A program made the translations under genes and the position numbers. The notes beneath the pieces were generated by a model. The model did no database searches and had not been told where the DNA came from. It was given only the letters and a program-made list of their open reading frames with translations. DNA of 64,000 nt. It comes from Triticum aestivum (taxonomy: Eukaryota; Streptophyta; Magnoliopsida; Poales; Poaceae). Positions 1 to 8,893 of this stretch are shown here, piece after piece; position 1 is the stretch's first letter, and every line of letters starts with the position of its first letter. Location: the NCBI RefSeq assembly GCF_018294505.1, contig NC_057800.1:171673703-171737702 (forward strand), in the 5' to 3' direction.

Positions 1-36
1 AAGTTTAGGCCCGAAAGCCTGCATTAGAGAGGAGCT
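1..36 (-). ncRNA. Predicted 5' end of a Pol III small RNA
   Basis: If transcription starts about 30 bases after the start of the TATA box, as in U6 genes, an RNA would begin near position 36 and run leftwards out of the window. Only its first 36 bases are visible. They do not look like U6, U3 or a tRNA. There is a GAGCTC near the start, as in plant 7SL RNA, but nothing further supports 7SL. Whether a T-run terminator follows cannot be seen. Confidence 0.3.
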
Positions 37-58
37 CGAATGGGTAGGCACACCAGCG

Positions 59-115
59 CTTATAAACCAGTGCCGGCGCCCTTCAGCTAGCGATGTGGGA
101 CTAAACTTTTGGGCT
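59..115 (-). promoter_or_regulatory. snRNA-type RNA polymerase III promoter (MSP + USE + TATA)
   Basis: Read on the minus strand, three elements of plant snRNA promoters occur in the correct order. AGCCCA (115-110) fits the monocot-specific element RGCCCR. TCCCACATCG (100-91) is an exact match to the upstream sequence element as found in Arabidopsis U6-26. TTTATAAG (66-59) is the TATA box. Exactly 24 bases separate the USE from the TATA box; this spacing is the known mark of Pol III (U6-like) promoters, while Pol II snRNA promoters have about ten bases more. Initiation would be expected near position 36, reading out of the window. It lies just beside CACTA subterminal repeats, so it is probably part of the transposon family or a gene fragment the family took up. 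Activity is inferred. Confidence 0.65.
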
Positions 116-119
116 CGGG

Positions 120-368
120 GCAGCAAAGGCCATTGGTCCCGGTTGGTGGCACCAACCGGGACTAAAGGTGGCATTGGTCCCGGTTCGTGGCACCAACCGT
201 GACCAATGCCCCCCTTTAGTCCCGGTTGGTGGCACCAACCGGGACCAAAGGCCGCCGCTTCCCGCCCTTTGGGCTGCTGAAAATTGGCCTTTGGTCCCGG
301 TTCGTGGCACCAACCGGGACTAAAGGGGGCATGGGTCCCGGTTTGTGCCACCAACCGGGACTAATGCT
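120..368. repeat. CACTA 1 subterminal palindromic repeats (left block)
   Basis: At least four copies of a palindrome of the form GGTCCCGGTT, GGTGGC or CGTGGC, ACCAACCGGGAC fill this stretch in both orientations. They match the repeats just inside the right terminus (6590-6820). Such arrays are the presumed transposase-binding sites of CACTA elements. Short reading frames here are repeat artefacts. Confidence 0.85.
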
Positions 369-373
369 CCGTC

Positions 374-380
374 TATATAA
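374..380 (+). promoter_or_regulatory. TATA box of the CACTA 1 rightward transcript
   Basis: TATATAA follows directly after the last subterminal repeat and faces the leader and the ORF2 gene. This is the position of the element promoter in other CACTA transposons. The motif is seen; use is inferred. Together with the minus-strand Pol III promoter at 59-115 it would make the subterminal block divergent. Confidence 0.5.
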
Positions 381-410
381 GCAAAGACTTAGCGTTTTTT
401 CAGATTTCAT

Positions 411-735
411 CGCCAGTTCCCCGCCCCGACGACGCCGCCAGGCTGCCCGAGCTCGCCCCGACGACGCCGTCAGGCTCGCCGTCGCCCCGCGCCCCTGCCC
501 CGTGCTCGCCGTCGCCGTCGCCCTGCGCCCCTGCCCCGTGCTCGCCGTCGCCCTGCCCCTGCCCCGTCCCGCCCCCGCGCGCCGGCGCCCTCGCCGCCCC
601 CGCCGTCGCCTCGAGCTCCCCTGCTACGGGCTCGCCGTTGCCGCCCCGTGCTCGCCGTCGCCCAGCCCCTGCCCCGTCCCGCCCCCGCGCGCCGGCACCC
701 TCGCCTGCCCCCGCGCTGTGAGCCGCCGCCCGACT
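411..735 (+). other. C-rich leader, possible Pro/Arg/Ala-rich first exon
   Basis: Directly downstream of the TATA box is a stretch built from repeats of GCTCGCCGTCGCC and CCCTGCCCC words. A reading frame is open from 226 to 819 but is made of Pro, Arg, Ala and Val only. It resembles simple-sequence expansion more than a protein domain. It may be the 5' exon of the element transcript. From 736 to 960 the sequence turns AT-rich with nothing recognisable. Confidence 0.35.
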
Positions 736-1063
736 CTGTTTTTTATTTTTATTACTTTAATTTTTTTGTTCATATGTGATGTATATGTGTATGTGGCTAT
801 AATGTATATGTGTATGTGAACAATGCAAAATATTGTTTTTTAGAAAAATTAGGATTTTTTTCTGTTCATAGATTTTTTTGGTGATATTAATTATTGTAAA
901 TATGCAAATGTTTGTATATTCATATGAACAATGAATTAGGCAATACTACTTCTTGTATTTTTAAGAAGGAAGAAGAAGAAAAAGAATGAGAGGAAAAAAG
1001 AAATAAGAAGAGGAAGAAAGGAGAAGAAGAGGGGAGAGGAAGAAGAGGAGAAATAAATAAGAA

Positions 1064-1190
1064 GAAGAAAAAATAAGAAAAAGAAGAGGAGAAGAAGAAA
1101 GGAATAGAGGAGAAGAAGAAGAAAATAGAATATATATTCTATTTTCTCTTTTCTCCTCTATTCCTTTCTTCTTCTCCTCTTTTTTTTCTT
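1064..1190. repeat. Hairpin 1, GA-rich inverted repeat
   Basis: A GAAGAAG-rich arm is followed by its reverse complement, centred near 1133 on AGAATATATATTCT. Arms are about 60 bases and pair almost fully. The same arm sequence returns in hairpin 3, so the two flank hairpin 2 as related copies. Transcribed RNA would fold into a long stem. Confidence 0.8.
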
Positions 1191-1379
1191 CGACACGTGG
1201 GGGGGGGTCGAGAACGCCGGACATTCATGAGAGAGGCGAGGAAGAAGGGGAAGAAGAGGGAGAAGAAGAGGAGAGGAAGAAGAGGAAGTCTTCTCCTCTA
1301 TTCTTTCTTCTCTTCTTTTTTCTTCTTCTTCTTCCTCTTTATTTTATCGGGAACGAGGGTTGTCGAGAGGTCGAGGAGT

Positions 1380-1582
1380 GGTAGAGGAGAAACCCTAAAT
1401 AGAAAGTATCGTCGGTGTGAGATACATGTACCGTCGGTGTCGGACACTACACCCACATCCCACAAGTGGCGCGGGCTTCGACGCCCACGTCACTTGTGGG
1501 ACGTGGATGTAGTGTCCGACACCGAAGGCCACATGTATCTCACACCCATGATACTTGCTAGCTATTTAGGGTTTCCTCTACC
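1380..1582. repeat. Hairpin 2, long inverted repeat of unique sequence
   Basis: Arm 1380-1476 and arm 1483-1582 are reverse complements over almost their whole length, by eye about 85-90 percent paired, with a six-base loop TTCGAC at 1477-1482. Unlike hairpins 1 and 3 it is not simple sequence. It contains phrases such as GTGTCGGACACTACA and CACAAGTG. A partial third copy of one phrase recurs near 2203-2225. This is a typical shape for a hairpin RNA precursor. Confidence 0.9.
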
Positions 1583-1599
1583 GAAAAGAAGAGGAGAAA

Positions 1600-1746
1600 T
1601 AAATAAGAAGAAGAAAAAAGAAGAAAAAGAAGAGGAGAAGAAGAAAGGAATAGTGGAGAAGAAGAGAAAATAGAATATATTCTATTTTCTCTTTTCTCCA
1701 CTATTCCTTTCTTCTTCTCCTCTTTTTTTCTTCTTTTCTTCTTCTT

Positions 1747-1755
<9 letters not shown>
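1600..1755. repeat. Hairpin 3, GA-rich inverted repeat
   Basis: Second copy of the GA-rich hairpin, centred near 1677 on AGAATATATTCT, with arms of about 75 bases. The right arm runs on into a CTT microsatellite up to about 1778. The Lys/Glu and Ser/Phe-rich reading frames on both strands here only reflect this composition. Confidence 0.8.
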
Positions 1756-1777
<22 letters not shown>

Positions 1778-1794
1778 TTAGCCGGAAGTAGAGA

Positions 1795-2122
1795 GAGGTT
1801 TCCTAGTGTCAAAGTATTGAAGAAATCCATGCCTTCATCATTAGCCGGAAGTAACTAGGGCATGTTGGTACGAAGTTCTGCAAAGTTGTTCTGGAATGGA
1901 GTCCCGGATAGAATAATCCACCTTTTGGTACGAATTCAGCAAAGGCCTTCCAAATAGCGATATTCGGAAGGCTCTTGCTGAACTTTGTACCAAAAAGCGA
2001 ATTATCCTATCTGGGACTCCGTTCCAGAACAACTTTGAAGAGCTTCATACCATCATGCACATGTTACTTTCGCCTAATGATGAAGACATGGTTTTGTTGA
2101 AGGCAACCTCCCGACCCCTCGG
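1795..2122. repeat. Hairpin 4, inverted duplication of a gene-like fragment
   Basis: The left arm, read in reverse complement from about 1958 down to 1795, aligns with the right arm 1957-2122. Identity by eye is high (about 85-90 percent) in the central 100 bases and lower outwards. The loop is only a few bases near 1955-1962. The right arm is an open frame resembling a SNF2 ATPase segment; the left arm carries the same segment in opposite orientation with changes. An inverted gene fragment downstream of a transposon promoter is a classic source of siRNA. Confidence 0.8.
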
Positions 2123-2201
2123 CGATTCTATCGAACATGAGAGGAAGAAGAGGATAAAAAAAGAAGAGGAAGAAGAAAAAAAAGAGGAGAAGAAAGAATA
2201 G
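1965..2201 (+). pseudogene. Fragment resembling a SNF2-family ATPase (helicase motif III region)
   Basis: The frame starting at 1965 reads KKRIILSGTPFQNNFEEL at codons 10-27. This closely fits the SNF2 pattern of a hydrophobic strand, S/T-GTP-x-QN and a following E-L, the segment after the DEAH box in chromatin remodellers. The frame stays open through a Lys/Glu-rich tail to TAG at 2199-2201. About 45 residues look gene-derived; the rest is simple sequence. There is no Walker A motif, no DEAH box and no helicase C domain in the window. This is at most a captured exon fragment, duplicated in inverse orientation to the left. Chance similarity in a short stretch cannot be excluded without a search. 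Confidence 0.5.
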
Positions 2202-2335
2202 ATGTAGTGTCGTCGTTGTCGATATATACCCCCTCCCGATAGCTTACTATGATTAGGTAGCTAGTTCTACGTTTGGCACTAATATATCCATCTGTCATGT
2301 TTGAATAATAATTGCCATGTTGTAAATATTTTTAG

Positions 2336-5300
2336 AAACTAAGGACACCGCCCTAGACGAAGCAACAAAAGAAGCATTGTTGAGGGACATAATCGCAGAA
2401 GGAAGTGATGCCATCTCGTTGTTTCTCAACGAAACCGATGGTCTGGAAGGAGAGGGTGAACAAGCTGGCTATGGTGACCTAATGCCGGTGCAAGAAGAAG
2501 AACATGAGGACGGCTCCGGTGACCCAATGCCGGTGCAAGAAAGAGACCGTGATGACGGCTCCAGTGACCGAACCAAGTCCGGCCAGGTATATATATTAGT
2601 TAAGCCTATGCTGACTAGCTGATTGATGCATTCATTGTTTTGGTATATACACATATTAATTAAGTCTTTGTTCTTTTTTTTAGCCCTCCGAATCGAGCAC
2701 AACTTCGGTAAAGAGACGAGGCCTGAAGAAAAAGTTGAGCTCGGATGAAAAGTTTGAGATCATAGCAATCGCGCCCGACGGCCAACCTATTGAACCCCTC
2801 CGGACAAAGAGCGCATTTGTTGCTCAGTGCGGGGTTCTGGTTAGGGACAAGATCCCGATAAGCATCCAGCAATGGTTTAAGCCGGCTACAGAAGACCCTG
2901 AGGTGTCTTATGTCAATGATATGCAGAAAAATGATCTTTGGACTGAGCTGAAGTCAAATTTCACCCTACCGCCTGAGGATAATCCAGAAAACCCAGTTAA
3001 AGAGAAATTAATCAAGTCTTTTGCTCTAAAGAGGATGGCAGAACTATTCAGGAGGTGAAAGAAAGAGCTGAATAAGTTTGTCGAAAATAATGAGACACCA
3101 GAATTCAAGGGCAGATATGAGAAGATCAGAGATCACTGGCCCGCATTTGTGGCCCACAAGACATCAGAAAAGAGTAAGAAGATGTCGGCGACAAACAAGC
3201 AAAATGCTGTGAAGAAGAAGCTTCACCATCGCACGGGTTCAGGTGGCTACCTCGTAGCCCGGCCTAAGTGGTCCAAGACTGAGAATGATCTGGTTCATAA
3301 AGGGATCGAACCAGAGACAATTAACTGGCCAGACCGTTGCCGGACTTGGTTCTTCGGGGCTGGCGGAACACTGGACCCTGTAACAGGGAAGTGCATTTGG
3401 ACGAACGATCAAATGGACATACCAGTCAGTAAGCTTAAGCAGTATATCGAAGCAGCGCAGGAAGGGACGTTCTTTTCAGACAGAGAGAACGACGAGCTCA
3501 CAATGGCCCTCGGGAATCCTGAGCACCCTGGACGGACACGAGGCATGCCAGGCTCCATTCTGTGAAAGGTTGGGTTTCCGGACGCGGGCGGTTACAAATC
3601 CCATGAGAGGAGGAAAAAAGTGCAGCAGACCCAAATACAGGCGCTGCAAGCAAGGGTAGACGCGATAGAGGAACGAGAAGCAAATCGCAGCAAACGTACT
3701 GCCGAAGCCTCCCCCGAAGCTACCCCGCCATCTCAGCGCAGAAGCAGCGTGGCTTCCACCGAGCTGCTTCAGCTGGAGCATGCCTTGACGGCTCCTGCCA
3801 GCTATCCCGTGGATGCTATAACGGAGTCTCAAAATTGCCACCTTATGACGCAATGGATGAATTTGAAGGTCAAGGCGGCTGTTGGCTCTGTTTATCCTAC
3901 TGAACCCGGCGCAACTTTTCACTGCCGGCCGATTCCAGAAGGATATGCTAGGGTGATGGTGGATGAGATAACGGAGGGATTTGAGGACCTCCAGCTTGAC
4001 CACCCTACCGGTGAAGGGGAGACTCGGCTGGGGTCTGCTCTGAAGACTCCATGCCTATGGCGGAAGGAGCTCATCAACCTTCCGAACTGGACGCCACCGC
4101 CTCCTCCTCCTCCTCCGGCGAGTCAGGGCACTCCGCCTCCACCGCCTCCTCCTCCGGCGAGTGACGATCAGGGCCCTCGGCCGACTCCTTCTCCGGCGCG
4201 TGGCGGCACTCCGCCTCCTTCTCCGCCTGCGCCGACGCGCTCGAGCAGCCAGCCTCCTCCTTCTCCGCCTCGTCAGCAAGGGCGGAAGAGACCTGCCGCC
4301 GCTCCAGCTGCTCCAGCGCGTCGTAGTCCTTCTCCTCCGCCGCTTAAGCAAGTAAAGAAGACAACCGCTCCGTCTGCTCGGTCGGCGTCTAGCAGTACAA
4401 CCAGAGGCGGGAGGACATACAGATTCGGTCCTTCTCTGAAGACTCCAGAGAAGTTACCATATGAGAGGACCCTGGAGGAGAATGTCGAGATCGCGCGAGA
4501 AGAAGTGAGGAACTTCTTTGAAGGGGTGAAAGCAAAGAAACATCCACCTCCGGAGGAGAAGGTAGATCGGGTGAAAGTTAAGCGCACTCTGGCTGCCCTG
4601 ACAAAACCAACGAAGTCTGATCCGCCGAAAGAAAACTATGACCGCATTATTGGAAAGGAATTTGCCGAAGCGGAGCGGTCGGGAAGTACTGTCAGTGATC
4701 AAAGGCTGAAAGAATGTCGAGCTGGGAAACAAATTGCTCAGCTCGGCGAACAAGCGAAGCAATCATGCCCCCCGCTCAAGGTGCCTAGCCACAACGTCGA
4801 TAATGATCCGAGGATGGTGCCCGGTTATAGCAATCTTGCAGATTACCTGCCCGACGAAGTACATTATGAACCCATGGAGGTGCAAATACAAAGATACGAG
4901 TATGGGAAGCCTCTCGTCAAAGATGAAAAATCTCTATCAACGATGATGCGAAGATTGCATGATTGGTACTTGAAAATCTGCAGAGACTCTGGGGGAGGAG
5001 TACTTTGTATGTGAAAGTTAAAAAGGAGCATGACCTCGTTGGAATTGATCTGTTGCCTGTTCCATTTGAGGAGTTCTATCAGTTTTTCAATCAATTGGCC
5101 CTCGATAAAACAACGGTCGCCTGCTACTGTCTGTAAGTAGTACTACTTCTGTCATTAAGTTTCTTATATAGCTTAGCTCTTTCATTGCATGTATTTATAA
5201 TCATCCTCACTATATTATGCAGATTGAAGATCGCCGAATTGAAGAAAAGACAAGTCGGTGATATTGGGTTCATTAACACACATCTCATAGATGCAACTCA

Positions 5301-6201
5301 GGTTAAACTTCATGCCGCAGCTACCGAGGCCAACTTGCTACGATCGTTCGTAATAAATCAAAACAAAGATATAATACTCTTTCCTTACAACTTCAGGTGA
5401 GTGTTACTATCTTGTGCGTATTCGATTTCCCTTATATATTAGTCAAGGTTATAGTAATGTAATTCATGAGTTATGCATGTGTGTGCAGTTTCCACTATAT
5501 TCTCCTAGAGATTAAGCTTGAGCAGGGAGTAGTAACCGTCTTGGACTCTAAACGAAAATATCCCAAGGAGTATGCGGACATGACTGAAATCCTCAAGAAG
5601 TAAGTTAAATCGACCATTATCCACCATATCAGCAACTTTGTTCATTTCCTGATATCAAGTAATTGTTTTCTTTGTCCGGCAGGGTTTGGAGAAAATTCAC
5701 CAAAACAGTTCCGGGACTGCCGAAGGAGCTGGAATTTAGACACCCGAAAGTAAGTACTATAGTAGCATGTTCCGCGCATCTCCTAGTGATTCAAGCGCTA
5801 GTTTCATCAATACCATTTAGCATTCTTCCTTATCAGTTTGATTGACCTCTATTTCTTGTAAAGTGGTTGTGGCAGGAACAAGGGAATGATTTCTGTGCAT
5901 ACTACATCTGCGAGTCCATCCGCCACACGACCTGTGAGCGGGGCGGGTACTCTAACGAACAATATGAAGTACGTAAATAACAACATTCACAATTTTATTT
6001 TATTACCATCATTTGTGTTGAGTTTCATTCATTCATATATATATGTATTGACCCCCTTCTTCAAATTAGATGTTTCGGAAGCGGGATGAACTCCTAGCAC
6101 CAGCTCACATGCGAGCAATTCAAGAGGAATTGGCGGCATTCTTTCTTGACCACGTGATCCCTGAAGACGGAGAATTCTATGTGGACCCTGAGTCCGTATG
6201 A
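2336..6201 (+). pseudogene. CACTA 1 ORF2-type gene with C-terminal Ulp1-like protease, seven visible exons
   Basis: Exons fit GT-AG signals at about 2336-2586, 2684-5132, 5223-5396, 5489-5599, 5683-5749, 5864-5968 and 6070-6201, where it ends in TGA. The first two exons encode an acidic start, a conserved plant-transposon region (SIQQWFKPATEDPEV and the following Trp-rich part) and a proline-rich linker near 4090-4350. The last five encode the protease-like domain described separately. The copy is dead: TGA at 3056-3058 and 3563-3565 stand where the context suggests Trp, and a one-base shift near 5008 breaks the frame before the protease part. In known grass CACTA elements this gene accompanies the TNP2 transposase; its role in transposition is not settled. 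An upstream exon before 2334 is expected but not identified. Confidence 0.8.
5223..6201 (+). other. Ulp1/C48 cysteine-protease-like domain of the CACTA 1 gene
   Basis: Translation across the spliced exons gives the order expected for SUMO-protease (C48) folds. A histidine occurs in SFHYILLEI (His near 5493), followed by an aspartate in VVTVLDS, then a Gln and Cys in WLWQEQGNDFCAYYICES, with the likely nucleophilic Cys near 5894. Canonical Ulp1 has HW at the first site; here it is HY. The catalytic set looks intact in this part, although the gene is broken upstream. Grass CACTA and Mutator-like elements often carry such domains. Confidence 0.65.
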
Positions 6202-6589
6202 TTATATTTGTAAGAGATAATTATTGTATATATGTAGCCGGTAGTGTCAGATAGATATACGAGAACTTGTTGTTCGACCAATCTCTCGGAGAAGGAGAGG
6301 TGGTCGATATCACTTCTCTCTGTATATATGCATATATGTTCATGACGATCTTCTGTTTCCTTCGTTTGCTTACTAGCTAGCTAGCGTGTCTAGTCCTCTC
6401 TATATACGTATGTATAGTACGTAGCGTCGACCAAGCATGGACATAACAGAGGACACTTCTCTCTATTAATTATAACTAGCTAACACAATATATGAAACAC
6501 CTAAATTAACCCCCCAAAACCCCCAACCCCCCCCCCCTCCTTCAAAAAAAAATAAAAACCTCAGCCACAGAAGTGCTGACGCGTGGATG
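6202..6589. other. 3' region of CACTA 1 gene, no coding content
   Basis: AT-rich sequence after the stop codon, with TATATA words, a C-run at 6523-6537 and an A-run at 6544-6556. A minus-strand reading frame over 6466-7005 crosses the transposon end and the host exon and is not a gene. Confidence 0.6.
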
Positions 6590-6835
6590 CCTATTGGTCC
6601 CGGTTGGTGCCACCAACCGAGACCAAAGGGTCTCCACGTGGGCAGTGCGCAGAGCCCAGTCAGGAGACCCTTTGGTTGGGACCAAAGGGTCTCCTGACTG
6701 GGCTCTGCGCACTGCCCACGTGGAGGGCCTTTAGTCCCGGTTCTGGATTGAACCGGGACTAAAGGGGGAGGTATTAGTACCGACACTTTAGTCCCGGTTC
6801 CGGAACCGGGACTATAGGCCATTTTTCTACCAGTG
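6590..6835. repeat. CACTA 1 right subterminal repeats and terminus, with a perfect 45-bp hairpin
   Basis: GTCCCGGTT/AACCGGGAC palindromes match the left block at 120-368. Inside them, 6632-6676 and 6681-6725 are perfect reverse complements, 45 of 45 bases, separated by only TGGG. Each arm contains CACGTG. The element ends at 6835 with CAGTG. A candidate 3-bp target duplication is GAC (6836-6838), to be confirmed at the unseen left end. Confidence 0.9.
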
Positions 6836-7830
6836 GACCACGGGAGCTTGGTGGCGGCGATCAAGCAGCATGGGGAGGTTGTAATCTCCGCCGTCGGACA
6901 CGGCAGGCCGGAGGAGCTGGACGGCCAGATCAAGATCATCCAAGCGATAAAGGAGGCTGGAGATGTGAAGGTACATGCGCAGAAGCCTTCTTCAACTACA
7001 TGCATTACGAAGATTGTAGTTTTTTTTCCTTCTTCTTGGAACTACGAGTATACGATAAGCGATTTTTGCTTTTTCCTTCCGAAAAGGCTTTGTCGAGACA
7101 TCGCATTTTCCGCTCATTTTTCTACGTGTTTGTTTATTTTAGATGGAGTAGTATATAGTCTGATTAGATGCAGAGGCCGGCCGTAATCTTCCTCTTCTAA
7201 AAAAATTCAGGCAGTGCTATACACACGATAGAATGCACACGACTCATAGACGATAGTTAAATCCAGCCGGACATGCACTGATTGACAATGGCACCAACGG
7301 CTGGATTAGCACGTCGTGCATAGATCGTGCAGGACTGTCGTCTGGGTAGCATTCGAAAAAAATTAGTCTGATCTAGGAAGGGCTGGACAAACAGCTAATC
7401 GCGCTTCTCCTCCTCTTAGTTTTGTTTTTTTTCCTTGCCGGGATTCGTAGTTTGGTTTCAGCTCAAAACCAATGTAACTACTTGTGCAGGAGCGGTCATG
7501 TTGTTGCTTAATCTGTTCTATTTACTTTTTGAGGGAATCTATTCTATCTTTACTTCACTCAGTCGTCTAGAGCATTTTTGTGTTTTTTTTTGTGGGAGAG
7601 CATTTTTGTCTAGACGGGAGAAACCTAATCAACAACCAAAGAAAAAGATGGACCCTCTACAATGAAAATGTTACCTCAACTACCCTAAAAAAATATTACC
7701 TCGACTGAATGTTTTTTTTACAACTAGATAATTGTATGTGTGTTGCAGCAGAGGTATAAATATTCTACTACATCTGATTCATATTAATTGACATTATTTT
7801 AGTATAAAAATAAGTAGGGACAACCATGTA

Positions 7831-8120
7831 CTCCCTCCGTCCCATAATGTAAGATGTTAGTATAGTGTCAAAAAAGTCTGAATATACTCCCTCCGTTCCT
7901 AAATACTTGTCTTTCTAGGCATTTCAACAAGTGATTACATACAGAGCAAAATGAGTGAATCTACACTCTAAAACATGTCTACATACATCCGTATGTAATA
8001 GTCATTTAAAATGTCTAGAAAGACAAATATTTAGGAACGGAGGGAGTAGTACATTATGGGACAGAGGGAATAGTATAATATGAAGTGTCAAACAAGTCTT
8101 ACATTATAGAATGGAGGGAG
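7831..8120. mobile_element. Stowaway-type MITE (outer), split by another MITE
   Basis: The left end CTCCCTCCGTCCCATAATG and the right end ending AATGGAGGGAG, with TA on both sides, are the ends of the Tc1/mariner-derived Stowaway group. Internal GTGTCAAA words pair across the insertion. The inner MITE at 7887-8046 interrupts it, and an extra partial end lies at 8049-8072. Confidence 0.75.
7887..8046. mobile_element. Stowaway-type MITE (inner, 160 bp)
   Basis: The termini CTCCCTCCGTTCCTAAATA and its inverse (TATTTAGGAACGGAGGGAG) are near-perfect inverted repeats flanked by TA. The element is inserted inside the older MITE at 7831-8120. Confidence 0.9.
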
Positions 8121-8396
8121 TAGTAGAGATTTTTTTTAGCTGTTGAAGTTGCCCATCTTTTACTCCATTTAATACTGGACAGTATTTCTGAAGTTGCCCA
8201 TCTAAGAAGTTCAATTTTACTCCATTAATACTGGACAGTAATTCTGATCAGACAATTGCGCCCATCAGACCAGGTCCATATGTATATGTGGTGTGTGACA
8301 AGGACGATATACATCGCAAAAGAAAATTGTCCATTTTAAAATAAACAGCCTTGAAAAGTTCACACATGTGGTTGTTTAACTCTAAACTGAGTGATA

Positions 8397-8499
8397 CTCC
8401 CTCCGTTCTAAATTACTCGTCGCAGAAATGGATGTATCTGGAACTAAAATACATCTAGATACATTCATATCTGTGACATGTAATTCAGAACGGAGGGAG
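8397..8499. mobile_element. Stowaway-type MITE (103 bp)
   Basis: CTCCCTCCGTTCTAAATTAC and the inverse GTAATTCAGAACGGAGGGAG are the ends, flanked by TA. The body is itself nearly palindromic (GATGTATCT, AGATACATTC), so the whole element can fold into one hairpin. Confidence 0.9.
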
Positions 8500-8563
8500 T
8501 AGTTGTGTCAGAGCATGTGCGTTTGTAATGTAAGGCCTCCTTTTTTTGAGAGAGAGGGTGTAA

Positions 8564-8815
8564 GGCCTCCTTTGATTAAGAGGATTGAAATTTGAAGGAC
8601 TAGAATCTTTATGAATGTTTTCTATCTTGTTTCTTTGATTTATTGGATTGTACATCCTATAGGTAATTTTTCTAAAGATCCCTTTGTACTAAAGTCCATC
8701 TACTCAAACTTTTTTGACACAATCCTTTGATTTTTCTACAGTGCAACCACAAAATTCTACAGTATTAGATTTTATTTTTTTTGCGCTTTTAGAATTCTGT
8801 GAACCAAAGAGGCCC
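8564..8815. mobile_element. Tourist-like (PIF/Harbinger) MITE
   Basis: The ends GGCCTCCTTTGATT and GAACCAAAGAGGCC are imperfect inverted repeats flanked by TAA on both sides (8561-8563, 8816-8818), the trinucleotide target of PIF/Harbinger elements. A short duplicate of the left end lies at 8531-8543. No coding capacity. Confidence 0.75.
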
Positions 8816-8836
8816 TAAATATTGTATAATATTATA

Positions 8837-8893
8837 CTCCCATGTTCTACAATATAGTGTCGAAAACGTTTTTATATTATCGAATGGAGGGAG
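8837..8893. mobile_element. Small Stowaway-like MITE (57 bp)
   Basis: CTCCCATGTTCTAC at the left and GAATGGAGGGAG at the right are degenerate Stowaway ends flanked by TA. It is very short and probably internally deleted. Confidence 0.6.

Larger units (their letters stand above)
1..6835 (+). mobile_element. CACTA transposon 1 (Caspar-like), right-hand part
   Basis: The right terminus is visible: the element ends with CTACCAGTG at 6827-6835, the inverse of a CACTG-type CACTA end. It is preceded by subterminal GTCCCGGTT...AACCGGGAC palindromes that also occur at 120-368. Between the two subterminal blocks lie a hairpin-rich leader and one multi-exon gene with an Ulp1-like protease domain, the usual second ORF of grass CACTA elements. 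No TNP2-like transposase is seen, so the copy is either non-autonomous or has that gene to the left. The left terminus is outside the window. The subterminal repeats followed by a TATA box at 374 suggest it lies close by. The right end abuts the coding sequence of an isoflavone-reductase-like gene at 6836. The name Caspar is from memory of the terminus. Confidence 0.85.

Noticed and set aside
1..36. Possible 7SL RNA start because of GAGCTC after a Pol III promoter
   Set aside because: Beyond this hexamer the visible bases do not follow the plant 7SL start; too little sequence for a call.
961..1830. Open frames rich in Lys/Glu on one strand and Ser/Phe/Leu on the other
   Set aside because: They are translations of GAA/CTT-rich hairpin arms; no domain, and both strands are open only because of composition.
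4055..4355. Arg-rich frames on both strands opposite the proline-rich linker
   Set aside because: Shadow frames of the CCTCCTCC-rich linker of the CACTA 1 gene.
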